From NCBI GenBank assembly GCA_018136815.1, contig CM030932.1:5990407-6054406 (forward strand): DNA of 64,000 nucleotides. Reading direction: 5' to 3'. Positions 20,441 to 30,333 of the stretch are shown piece by piece; within the stretch, counting starts at the first letter, position 1; each line of letters opens with the position of its first letter. The stretch is from Isochrysis galbana (lineage: Eukaryota > Haptophyta > Isochrysidales > Isochrysidaceae). Position numbers and translations under genes: made by a program. Below the pieces are notes generated by a model that made no database searches, was not told the origin of the DNA, and worked only from the letters and a program-made list of their open reading frames with translations.

Positions 20441-20950
20441 CAGGGATGAGAGGCGTAGGAGTCTAGGAGTACTTTTACTCGCGCGGTGCAATCAGCACCA
20501 CGACGGGGGAAGCGCTGAACAGGTGAACACGTGGAGTACTTTAATAAAGTTGAGACCGTCACCCGTCATTCTTCTGGATCGACTTGGCACCCACCGCCAC
20601 CACGCTCTCCGCCCGTCGTGCTGCTGATTGCACGCGCTACACGTAGGTGGTAGAGAAACGAGTCGAAGGCGAACTCAACTCCAACTTTTTGACCGTTTGC
20701 CGTTTGAACTTAGGACTTAGGCAACTGCCTACTACTCCCTTGACCCTTGACCCCCAAAGTGAACACTGTCAAAAAACCTGAAGATTCTCCTCGAGTCGTG
20801 TAAAAGAGGCGCTCAATCAAGAGAAAAGTTTTGCCGAAACAACGGCGAAATGCACTCCGCGGCTGCGCCGCGCGCCGCGAACCCACCCAACTCAAGGCGC
20901 GCGACAATGAACACCCGTCACCTACATTAAGAATGTGAATAGGTTTCATT
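20441..20950. other. Intergenic, nothing recognised
   Basis: Mixed-composition DNA without recognisable coding content, RNA gene or repeat copy elsewhere in the window. Confidence 0.35.
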
Positions 20951-22121
20951 TGGCATTTGGAGCTATCTACTATCTAGATACTATAGATATTAGGTTAGGG
21001 TTAGAGTACCTTCGGCTATCTAGATAGATACTAATGGTCTAATAAGGCTAGTAACCGGATAGCTGGGTATCTAGATACCCAGCTACTCACCACCCATTTC
21101 CACTACCCACCTCCATGCGGGTAGGGGTAGGGGCGTCTCTCCTACCCACTGGGTACGTCTGGGTAGTGAAACGTCACTATTCAGGATACTCATGCGAGTA
21201 GGGCGGCGGAGCCGCCCTCTAATAGCAGTGCGCGCGCGCTACCGCGCGCGTGCCAACAGCCGCCTGTGTCGCGTTTTTGGCTCTATCGGGCGCATACTGT
21301 AGTAGCAATAGCTTCCTAGCTACACTGTGTACTGTGTGTTGTGCCTCTGCACAAATGTATTGGATATACATAGAGTAATATATATACATGATCAACACAC
21401 GCACTGCACACGCATGTGCGCACGCAGCACGCACACAGCACACAGCGGCACAAGTGCAAAGATGCCTCGCGCGACAAAGGAGAACACAAGAACACAAACA
21501 CACACACTCTGACTCTGCTCACGGGGACACTCACACTCATGGGCAATTATGTGCTGCGAGCAAGGCGTGCTCTAGAGTGTCATCACGTTGACCGCGTCAT
21601 GATTCTCAGATCGAAAAATAGAACAACTCTAGCTCAAGCTACAAGCATGTGGTGGATTGGGAATTGTGGAGCAAATCCAAAAAGCAAAAGGCTTAATTAT
21701 AGCTTGGAGATTGGGCTTGAATAGGCGTGTTGGAGACGTATTGCGTATTGGGGTATTATTATATGGTGTATGGTGCAATTATATGGTGCAAATATGTGGG
21801 GGCGTGGGACGTCCTAGCAGCCTAGCCGGGTATCTGGTATCTGGATACCCAGAATACAGAATACCCAGATGCTTTTTCCACTACCACTATCTAACCAGAT
21901 AGGGGGTGGTCACTACCACTATCTAACCAGTTAGGCTTGGGTGAACTACCCACAATATCCAGTTAGGCCCAAATCAAAGTGGTTACTAGCCTTATGGTCT
22001 AATAGTGCCCTTCGGCTACGGCTATCTAGATAGATACCAATAGTGCCTCGACCAAACCTATTATCAGAATTATCAGTATTATCTAGATAGTAGGGCGGTC
22101 AAACACGCCTTTTAACTTCTA
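20951..22121. repeat. ATCTAGAT-rich palindromic region
   Basis: TATCTAGATA words recur (near 20972, 21018, 21069, 22022, 22080). A perfect 26-bp palindrome lies at 21060-21085 (half-site TAGCTGGGTATCT). The phrases GGTCTAAT and CCTTCGGCTA-TCTAGATAGATAC occur at both ends (about 21010-21045 and 21985-22045), the left pair in reversed order, suggesting a duplicated unit. The right end is TAGGGCGGTCAAACACGCC (22091-22110), a terminal motif of the TIR family. 21200-21560 holds CA/GC-rich words. No gene. Confidence 0.5.
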
Positions 22122-22414
22122 AGGGTGAAAATTCATTTTCATTTAGTCAAGATTGAGGTTTTATCACACGATTTTTAGGGTATTGGTATTACACTGGACT
22201 AGGCCTAGGTACTAGGTAGAAATATGTGACATATTGAACTACATGTTTGGGTCAAATTTTCCATATACATATCGATCACATATTTGTGCATGGTTCACAT
22301 ATTTACTGCATATTTGGGCGCGTACACGGCGTACAGAGGGGGTTTACATACTAATTATGGACGTTACGCCGGGGGGGGGTTCGCAAGTGGGAGTTCGCGA
22401 GAGCGCGCGGGGCG

Positions 22415-22540
22415 AGAGGGGGAGCGAGAGAGAGGGAGAGGGAGAGGGAGAGCGAGAGCGAGAGCGAGAGCGAGAGAGAGCGAGCGGCGAGGGAGAGGGA
22501 GAGGGAGAGCGAGAGCGAGAGCGGGCGGAGTGGGGGCGGC
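22415..22540. repeat. GAGAGC-type microsatellite
   Basis: Tandem GAGA/GAGC/GGGA hexamers with little else. Predicted frames on either strand are repetitive Arg-Glu or Leu-Ser runs and not genes. Confidence 0.9.
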
Positions 22541-22631
22541 AAGGGAAAGGGACATTCTTTCACTACATATTTTCTAGCCATTTTTGGGCGGATTTCCTAC
22601 ATATTTCGACATATTTCTACTACATATTTGG

Positions 22632-22760
22632 GCACCAACTAAGTTTATACTTAGTTCGCCCATGGGGGGGGCACGAGCCCCCCTCTCTCCACTCCTCCCC
22701 TGCCATGGGGAGGAACCACCCATGCTCCTGGCACGCCTGATGGCTTGCCAGGAGCCCACT
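22632..22760 (+). repeat. LINE leader repeat copy
   Basis: Begins AACTAAGTTTATACTTAGTT, then CGCCCATGGGGGGGGCACGA, the CTCTCTCCACTCCTCCCCTG word, and the GGCACGCCTGATGGCTTGCC word. It is the reverse complement of the blocks at 11558-11690 and 46660-46832. No LINE coding sequence follows; a different repeat continues. Confidence 0.7.
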
Positions 22761-22979
22761 GCCCGGCTGACCCACTCTCTCCCTGGCAGGCTCGCCTGCC
22801 TCGCGCGTCCTGGCCTCTCGTGGCCAGCCCATCGCTCCAACCCCCCTCCCCCCTGTTTCGACAGGCAGAAGGTGCAGAGTGGGGGCCCCTGGCCTCCAGG
22901 AGCCTCCAGGGGTCGCTAGGGGCAGCTGCAGGCCTGCCGCAGGCGCGCCATCGCGCGTGCCTGCAGGAGAGGGGAGAGA

Positions 22980-23302
22980 GAGCGCGGAGAAGGGGGTGGG
23001 CGGAGCGTGAGCTCCGCTCACCGAAAAATCGGTTAGTCTCGCGCCTGTTTACAGGATAAGTCGAGACAGAGTCGGCCTCCAGCCTAGGTGGCGTAGGAGG
23101 AAGGGGGGAACGGATCACCGGGGGGGGGCGCGGGCCACCGGACCATATCTAAGCCCTTCACCCCTATCCCCCTAGTAGTGCACGGGGGGAGCCGCCTGAT
23201 GGCGGGGGGGGGGAAGGGCCGGGGGAGTGGGGGTGTAGAAAGTATGCTACGTGTAGGTAGTGGTTCCATTCGCCGCGAGTGCGGTAAGAATATTATGAAG
23301 TT
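22980..23302 (+). repeat. ~320-bp dispersed repeat, copy 1
   Basis: Shares with 50930-51246 a GGCGGAGYGWGAGCTCCGCTC hairpin, CTGYTTACAGGATAAGTCG, GGAACGGATCACCGGGGGG, GTAGTGCACGGGGG, GTAGTGGTTCCATTCG, and the end GTAAGAATATTATGAAGTTT. An inverted partial copy is at 23528-23760 across the gap, and a shorter one is near 29455-29570. Confidence 0.8.
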
Positions 23303-23427
23303 TTTTTACTACATATTTGGGCAAGAAAAACTACATATTTCTACCTAGCTAGGCCTACACTGGACGAAATAAATGGGTATATTAGACAGAATCTTATAAG
23401 AAAAATAACTTTAATATTCCCCCTCAC

Positions 23428-23527
23428 NNNNNNNNNNNNNNNNNNNNNNNNNNNNNNNNNNNNNNNNNNNNNNNNNNNNNNNNNNNNNNNNNNNNNNNNN
23501 NNNNNNNNNNNNNNNNNNNNNNNNNNN
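23428..23527. other. Assembly gap (100 N)
   Basis: One hundred N between two inverted copies of the same repeat (22980-23302 and 23528-23760). Confidence 0.99.
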
Positions 23528-23760
23528 CCTCCCCCCCGCCATCAGGCGGCTCCCCCCGTGCACTACTACGGGGATAGGGATGAAGGGCTTAGATATGGTC
23601 CGGTGGCCCGCGCCCCCTTCCTCCCCCTCCCCCCCCCCCGGTGCTGATCCGTTCCCCCCTTCCTCCTACGCCTACCGGGCAAGCGGCGGCCTCGGTCCCG
23701 ACTTATCCTGTAAACTGGAGCTTGACCTACTTATTCTTCGGTGGGCGGAGCTCTTGAAAT
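23528..23760 (-). repeat. ~320-bp dispersed repeat, inverted copy
   Basis: Reads as the reverse complement of 22980-23210: CCATCAGGCGGCTCCCCCCG, GTGCACTACTA, GGGCTTAGATATGGTCCGG, GACTTATCCTGTAAAC and the GGGCGGAGCTC hairpin. Its far end is cut by the gap. Confidence 0.8.
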
Positions 23761-25310
23761 AAAAAATTTTTCCAACTGGGAAGGTGCTGGTCCGAAGCTT
23801 TTCTTCAGTGAAGGTGCAGGTGAAGGTGAGAGTGCGAGAGTGCAGGAACTGCAGGTGCAGGTGAAGACACGGTGAACGGGGCGCGCTGGGCGGCCAGTAG
23901 CCCGCCAAGGTGGCTGTTGATCGTGCTCGCGTGGGATTGCAAGTTGAGAGCCTAAATTGATCAAGTGGCGGGGCACACCGCCCATGTTATCGGGAAAAAT
24001 AAGCAGGCACCTGCACTGCACGCACACTCCTTCACTCCAATTGCGGCATCGACGCCACATACAGCTGCGGAGCCCGCGCGCGCACATCGAATCCCGCGTG
24101 CACGCACACACCCGTTCTATTCAAAACAAGATCCTCAAGCTGTTTCATTCACTCATGCGGACATGGGAAGCGCAGCAGCGGAAGTGCAGCAGCAATAGAA
24201 CAGCCCCGCGCTGAACGCGACGCATGAAGTGCACTCCAGCGGGGGGCCCATTTTCAGAGGCTGAGCGCGTTGTTGTCGCTGTCGCTCGAACATGCTCCCT
24301 CCGCTGTTTCACCCTGCTGCGTTTCCTCGTGCTGTTCGTCCGTCTCGACTCCGGCTGATTCCAGACGCGTGCGCTCCCTGCCGATCTTGTAGAAGAAGAC
24401 AGCCAGCACTGTGCGAGCAGTGCTTGCGCCAGACCTGTGGTACATGCGAGACCGTGGCTTGTTCGGAGCTCTCCGCTATCCGTTAGGTTCTCTGCTTTCC
24501 CTCGCGGGACGCTCGATCCTAGCAGGGGGGTGTCGCATTCGCGAATCGACACTCGTTAGGCTTGTCGTTCGGCATTTATCGTTATAATTCTCTGCTTTCT
24601 CTCGTTCTCGGTCAAAAGCTTCGCTTGGATGCATGGGATGGTGGGTTGTGGAGCGCCCCCTCTCTTTCTCTCGAAAGAGAAGGGAAGTTTCCCCACCTTT
24701 CTTCCTCCCAGGCGCCTCTCAAATAGGTTTAATTTGCTATCTCCCTTGCGTTTCTATATCTGCTTCTGGGGCAATCAGGTTTAATTTGCGCCGACCTCTT
24801 CGTATCTTCCCCTTAGGCACATCGCATTTCTCTCGTCTTATTCGGTAGGTCTCTTGGAATCCTGCGTAGCAAGAGTGCCCTCGTTTCCGTTATGGTGCGA
24901 TTCCCGTTCCAGACGAGATCGCCGACAGATCGCCCTTTGATCGTCGTCCGTCGTTGTCTGACCGGAGTGTTTGGGTTTGATTTCAGTCGAGTTATGTGAG
25001 AAAGTCGTGGGGCGAGAGTCGGGGTGTTTTCCTGGATGTCTCTGTCCGTCGTCCTGTCGTCAGTCGTCATCCGTCGCTCTCGTTCCCGTCGCTCTCGCTC
25101 TCGTAACACTCATACCCTACAATCCCTCCTCGCCTCGCCAGCCCCTGCCATCACAGCCCTCCTCACACTCGCCCTCGCCTCTCGCCGCTCGCTCGATGTC
25201 GCTCTCGCCGCCGTCCTCGCCCTCGCTCAAGCCCGCCTACCCGCCTTCCTCTGCTGACGGGCTTCAGCCCGTCAGCACCTCCGAAGTGGTCTCCCTCGCC
25301 GCGCCTGTAG
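23761..25310. other. Intergenic, no gene recognised
   Basis: About 1.5 kb without a supportable gene. 23770-23870 has GGTGCAGGTGAAGGTGAGAG-like repeats. 24250-24480 has a Cys-rich frame on the + strand and a charged one on the - strand, neither with a family I recognise. 25050-25260 is rich in CTCGC/CGTC words. Confidence 0.35.
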
Positions 25311-25463
25311 GGCGGTCACTCACTCTTTTTAACCACTATTTTCCGCCTCCCCTGGGTGTCCAAGGATTCCGCAGGGTCCCCCCCTACCTGCCCCGGCAAC
25401 CGTCTCCCCCCCCCACGAACCCCCTCCCGCCCCACGAAAGGCAATGGCGTCGGTGAGTGACCC
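25311..25463 (-). mobile_element. MITE with GTCACTCAC terminal inverted repeats
   Basis: Inverted copy of 50321-50491 and 1-126. It begins AGGGCGGTCACTCACTCTTT and ends GGCGTCGGTGAGTGACC, giving GTCACTCAC/GTGAGTGAC ends. It contains TGGGTGTCCAAGGATTCC. Non-coding. Confidence 0.65.
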
Positions 25464-25591
25464 CCCTCCCTTCCCCCGGGCGTGGCGGTCTATTTTGGGA
25501 GAATGACACGGTCGCCCACGGGAGGGAATCAGAGAAATGAATAAGGGGCGCATCACTATAAGAAACGCGGAGCTTCCGCGAAGGGCAATCG

Positions 25592-25945
25592 CCGCGGGAT
25601 GCCGCGATATGGTGCGCGATGCGGCATCTACTCGGTGAGCGGGCACAAGAACGGCCTCGTGGCGCCGCCGGTCGCGGGTCGAAGTTGGGCGCTCACGGTG
25701 CGTCTTGGGGGCGTGACGTCGTCATCACCGGCGCCCGCAAAGGGCTGATTTCGACGCGGTGCGCGGGGGCGGCGGGCGCGATTGGCGTGGCTGTGAGGGC
25801 GGGATGCCGCGATATGGTGCGTGATGCGGCATCTACTCGGTGAGCGGGCACAAGAACGGCCTCGTGGCGCCGCCGGTCGCGGGTCGAAGTTGGGCTCTCT
25901 ATCCCTTGGCGATTTTAGCGTTGAGCGTCTTCATAGTTTTTGTGA
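25592..25945 (+). repeat. Direct repeat pair (~95 bp) sharing an end with the 46.4-kb transposon
   Basis: 25596-25692 and 25801-25897 are near-identical (GGGATGCCGCGATATGGTGC ... GGTCGCGGGTCGAAGTTGGGC). The second copy continues with TTGGCGATTTTAGCGTTGAG, which resembles 46437-46480 (TTCGAAGTTGGGC ... GCGATTTTAGCGTC). It could be a non-autonomous relative of the element at 43575-46540. Confidence 0.5.
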
Positions 25946-26370
25946 TAATTACGTACACGTTCAAGTCCATGAAATCATAGAAGTATTGTATTGCGGTGCG
26001 TACAGAACCAGGCTGTATCGACCGTGTTTGCTGGTGATGACCATGGCTTCGTAATGCGCTGCGAGAGGCGCGCTTGAAGGCCATCGATAAAATTATACCG
26101 GAGGGGGCCCGTTGTATATTTCTGCGCGGCTGTCAGAGGCCTGAAATTGAGTATTTTTCGAAAATTTTGCCGGAGGACCCCGGATTTTTTTTGCTGATCT
26201 CTCATACCAGAACCTATAGGGAGCTTATTTAGGTCCTCGTTTGCCCATTACCGATGGTGCCCTTCGCACCCCCCTAGTGAGTGACCGGGCTAGCGCCTGC
26301 GCCTGCCGCCTGCCGCCGGCTTCGCCCCTTCCTCATTGCCCTCAGGCCCTATGGGCCATCCCAATTCGTC
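25946..26370. other. Intergenic, nothing recognised
   Basis: Lower-GC sequence with no gene. TTTTTCGAAAATTTTGCCGG (26153-26172) and CCCCGGATTTTTTTTGCTG are loosely like the 46500-46600 flank of the transposon. Confidence 0.3.
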
Positions 26371-26609
26371 AACTTTACTTCCTCGGGACGGCTCTGCCCT
26401 TCTGCGGACGCCCCCTCCGTGTAGATCAGAGTAATCATTGGAGGTTAGCTAGCGCAACGAGTCGGTGACGATACCACGTTACCACACCGTACACCGGAGG
26501 AGTAGAACCACTTCTACAAAACAACTCAGGCCAGACACATTCCATACTTTCAGTCTTTCATACTTTACTTCCTCTCGGGACGGCTCTGCCCTTCTGCGGA
26601 CGCCCCCTG
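26371..26609 (+). promoter_or_regulatory. GH3 upstream region with direct repeats and shared module
   Basis: CTTTACTTCCT then CGGGACGGCTCTGCCCTTCT occurs at 26371-26411 and again at 26564-26607, bracketing a ~118-bp segment (26420-26537). That segment matches, in the same orientation relative to the gene, the DNA upstream of the 527-residue gene (43185-43305): CGAGTCGGTGACGATACCAC, CACCGTACACCGGAGGAGTA, TACAAAACAACTCAGGC. It lies 118-235 bp before the GH3 start codon. Confidence 0.55.
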
Positions 26610-26654
26610 CACCTTGAAAAAAATTGTGCAGCCCCTGGACTGCCGTGTGTCGGC

Positions 26655-29028
26655 ATGCTGCTAGGGTGGGCCTTGCTTGCTGCGCAGCCGTGGATGCAGC
26701 GCGCGCTCAAGCCCACCGAACGCGCTGCCATGCTTGTAAGCGTGATGAACTTGAGCGAGAAAGTCCATCTCTTCCACGGGTCGTGCAGCGGTTATGTGGG
26801 CAACGTGTGTGGGATCCAGCGCGTCGGCATCCCTCCAATCAGAATGAATGATGGCCCACAGGGATATCGAGACAATGACCATCCTGGCTCGTCAACAGCC
26901 TGGCCTTGTTCATTGGCTATTGCCGCGACTTTCGATCGCGAAGCCTCGCATTTCTGGGGACGAGCGATGGGGCATGAATTTTACTTGAAGGGGGCAAACG
27001 TCCAGCTCGGTCCTGGGATGTGCCTCGCACGGGTCCCTCTTGCTGGCCGGAATTTCGAGTACATTTCTGGAGAGGATCCCTACCTTGGGCGCACACTTGT
27101 CCAGCCAGCCGTCAAGGGGATTCAGTCGCAAGGCGTCGTGGCAAATGCCAAGGTGCGCGCCTCCAAGATGGTTTTTCACATTTCTACACCTTGGTCCTTG
27201 TGAGTTCCCATTGTGGAGCTTTTGGCTGACTGTGAAGCACCAAGTGTGCATGTAGCATTGGATCATGAACAACCAAGAAACTGACCGCGAGAGTGTTGAT
27301 GAAGAAGTCGATGAACGGACGCAGTTCGAGCTGTACTACCCGCCATTTGAAGGCGCGATCGCTGCAGGTGTAGGTTCAGTGATGTGCTCTTACAACAAGA
27401 TTAGAGGCAAGTGGTCATGCGAGAATGAGGCGACGTTGCTACGTGATCTAAAGGAGCGCTTGGGATTTCAAGGCTGGGTCATGTCGGATTGGGGTGCGAC
27501 CCACTCGCTTTCTGTGAACGCAGGACTGGATCAGGAGATGCCCGGGAGTGGGCACCTCTCGAATGAAGCTTTGGTCCAGGCTGTTATTAAGGGTACTATC
27601 AACGAGTCCAGAATTGACGATGGGGCGAGACGCATCCTCACACCTTTCTTCAGCGTTGGTGCATTCGATTGGAACAATACCAATACGCAGGCGAACAACG
27701 TCAGCAACCCACAACACACCTCGCTGGCACGCTCTCTGGCTGCTAGCTCCATCGTGCTCTTGAAAAACAATCACAATACCCTACCTCTCCCCACTTCCCC
27801 TTCAAGCGAACTACGGCTTGTGCTCTTTGGGAAGACGGCGATGAAACCTGTCGTTGCAGGATGTGGCTCCGGCCAAGTTGTACCGTCTTATCTTCCATCG
27901 CCTTATGATGCCATCGCATCGAAGTTGCAAATCCGGACGCCACCAAAAGTTTGTGACATGGAATCGAGCAACACGAGTGCAAAATTGTGCGAGATGCCTC
28001 GTAGGATGCCTTCTGCTTGCAACCATTTAGAACAGCGATGCCTCTCGTACGATGACGGTGACAGCCCGCATTCCATTCTCGCTTTTTCGACAACCGTCGA
28101 CGTGGCCATTGTGTTTGTCTCTACCTCTTCTTGTGAAGGCCGAGACCGCGAATCGTTAGCGTTTGATGATGCTGGCGACACTTTAGTCGACATTGTATGT
28201 TTAGCTGGCTTCAAACGCGTCATTGTTGTGGCAGTAGCGCCAGGAGCCGTGCTAATGCCCTGGAGAGATAAAGTGGACGCAATAACCATTGCCTTCATGC
28301 CGGGTCAAGAGTATGCTAATGCGCTCGCGGACATCCTATTCGGGCAGGTGACACAAGTCTCTCACTATCTAGAACAATGCCATTGCCATATGCAGCCCTT
28401 CCGAAGTGGGGACTCTGTCAGTCCTTTCCTAGCCGAGGCGCGAACTCTCGTTAACTTCCATGGCCCATCTGATCCTGTGTTCTAGGTTAACCCTTCAGCG
28501 AAGTTGCCACTCACGCTCCCAGCGAGTAAAAATGATATCGACTTTAATCAGCGAATGTGGCCGGGTATATTCCCCCACAACGACTCTCAACGCGTCGCCT
28601 TTTATGACGAACGGTTGCTCGTCGGTTACCGATGGTATGACGCCAAGTCTGTCGCGCCAGCATTTCCATTTGGTTATGGTCTCTCCTTTACGACATTTAC
28701 GCTTTCGAAGTTAACCGCATCTGCCAATGCCATCTCAGTTACTGTGACGAACACTGGGCGTGTCGCCGGTCGCGCGGTCCCACAGCTGTATCTCGGCTTT
28801 CCCCCTCAGGCCGGAGAGCCGCCTCAGCAGCTCCGCGGCTTTCATAAGACCGCTGTCCTCTACCCCGGAGAAATGGAGACATGTACCTTTGAATTGGTGC
28901 CGCGCGACCGATCGATTTGGGATGTTGAGAAACACGAATGGGCTGAGGTGAAAGGTGTGTATCACGTGATCGTAGGTTTCTCTTCCCGATGCCCGCAAGC
29001 GCTGAAGGCTATTTTCAGCCTTGAATGA
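26655..29028 (+). CDS. Glycoside hydrolase family 3, beta-glucosidase-like; three exons
   Basis: Hydrolyses terminal beta-linked sugars. Exons are 26655-27152, 27256-28347 and 28486-29028; introns of 103 nt (AAG|GTGCGC ... CATGTAG) and 138 nt (CAG|GTGACA ... TTCTAG) keep phase 0 and give 710 residues, the normal GH3 size. The start gives a hydrophobic N-terminus (MLLGWALLAAQPW), a plausible secretion signal. Motifs: NLSEKVHLFHGS and MNDGPQGYR early, AGRNFEYISGEDPYLGRTL, and the nucleophile Asp in MSDWGATHS (near residue 245). SIVLLKNN and a CEGRDRESL segment, near where the acid/base Glu often sits, belong to the second domain. FPFGYGLSFTTF leads into a C-terminal fibronectin-III-like domain. 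Beta-glucosidase seems likelier than beta-xylosidase; substrate not proven. Confidence 0.92.
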
Positions 29029-30333
29029 GGCAGATACCTCTCGCTGTTTCCAGAGGGTTCCTGTGGTGGCGGGGTGCATGGATGTGGTGTGAGAAGTGAC
29101 ACTTGGAGGTGAGTGCGGTGTGGCTGCTAGGTCTGTAACATGGGCGTCTGTAGCAGAGTCAAAAGGCGCGCACAGCGGCGTACGACACGCAGGATGACGG
29201 GGAGGCCTAACTAACGGGAGGCCAGCGCCGCAGCAACCTCGCAGTATAAGGGCTTCCCCGTCAACGGATGAACGGGGCGAGGCTTGGCCATGGGCACAGG
29301 GGCGGCCCATGGAGCAGGGGGTAGGAGTAGGAGCGCAACAATCGACAGTGGATAGAAAACATAATAAATTAAACCATATAATAGTAGTATAATATACAAT
29401 ATCTCGCCGCACACGCGACTCTGGAACCGATACTTTCACACGCAAGCGTTCTACACCCCCACTCCTCCGGCCCTTTGCCCCCCCCCACCATGTGCTGGCA
29501 TCTGGCGACTCCCCCCGTGCACTATTAGGGGGATAGGGGTAAATAAAAGGCTTAGGCAACTTGTTTGCCGTACGTTTGTTTGTACGGCCAATGTCAATGT
29601 CAATGAGGGCTGAAGCCACTCGGGAGCTAGAGCTAGGGAGCCCGGGGGGGGAGGGGGGGGGGGAGGGCATGAGCAGGCGCCTCCCCCATGTGAAATAAGT
29701 ATAAGCATATTAGTTCTAGTTCGAGAGAGAGAGAAAAACTTCTTAATATTTACACCATACCACACACCAAGTCGCGTTCCGTCAAAAGAGGGCCATGTGA
29801 TAGTTTTGTTTTTACTCAGACTGTTATGTTAGTACATGCACAAGGACGCGGCGCGTGCGCATAGCAGCTAAGCAGGCTGAGTTTTCATTTTTTCGTCTTT
29901 TTCTCACACCCCTCCTCCTCGATCCTGTTGTCAATGTCGTTCTGCTGGCAGGCGACCATGTCGCTTGGCTGATCCTGGGTGGCGAGGTCCGTGATGCGTG
30001 CGAAAAAAAAAACTTTTTAATATCCTCGCCTCGCCCGTGGCAATGGAAGACACTCACGAAGCCACGCTCTTTCTCCTCCCACTCCCTCACTCCCTGCCTT
30101 GCGGCAACTCCCCTCGTGCTCTACTTAGGGGCCCGGGTCGTTTGGGGGGTCCGAGTTAAGCGGGGTGCACCTGTCCCCAACGGTATGTTCTCGCCTCCCT
30201 CCTGTTCCGTTGAGTGACCTGTAGATACTGTGAGTGCTTCGGGGTGTAGTCGTACTAATGTGTACGTCCGTATATCCGGTATGTCCGTAATTATGGTCGA
30301 TGTCATACGGTCGGAGCGGGTTGTCGTGTCTAT
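29029..30333. other. Intergenic region with repeat copies and LINE-B 3' flank
   Basis: 29455-29570 is a partial inverted copy of the ~320-bp repeat (CCCCCCGTGCACTATTAGGG, GGCTTAGG). 29690-29765 has a degenerate leader motif (AAATAAGTATAAGCATATTAG) and AAAAACTTCTTAATATT. 30001-30025 is an A run followed by CTTTTTAATATCC. 30026-30333 is the 3' flank of LINE-B on the minus strand. No gene is supported. Confidence 0.45.

Larger units (their letters stand above)
22190..23364. mobile_element. Composite repeat bounded by imperfect inverted ends
   Basis: The left end (22190-22225) reads TAGGCCTAGGTACTAGGTAG then AAATAT; the right end (23334-23364) reads ATATTTCTACCTAGCTAGGC then CTA, an imperfect reverse complement. 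Between them CTACATATTT occurs repeatedly (near 22275-22315, 22560-22630, 23308-23340), and two other repeat families are embedded: the LINE leader (22632-22760) and a ~320-bp dispersed repeat (22980-23302). No coding gene. Confidence 0.4.

Noticed and set aside
20990..21005. Telomere-like GGTTAGGGTTAG
   Set aside because: Only about two units; not a telomeric array.
22364..22581. Leu/Ser- or Arg/Glu-repeat frames
   Set aside because: Direct translation of a GAGAGC microsatellite.
25880..25900. tRNA B-box-like GGTCGAAGTT motif (also 46437)
   Set aside because: No A box or cloverleaf could be built around it; better explained as part of a repeated element end.
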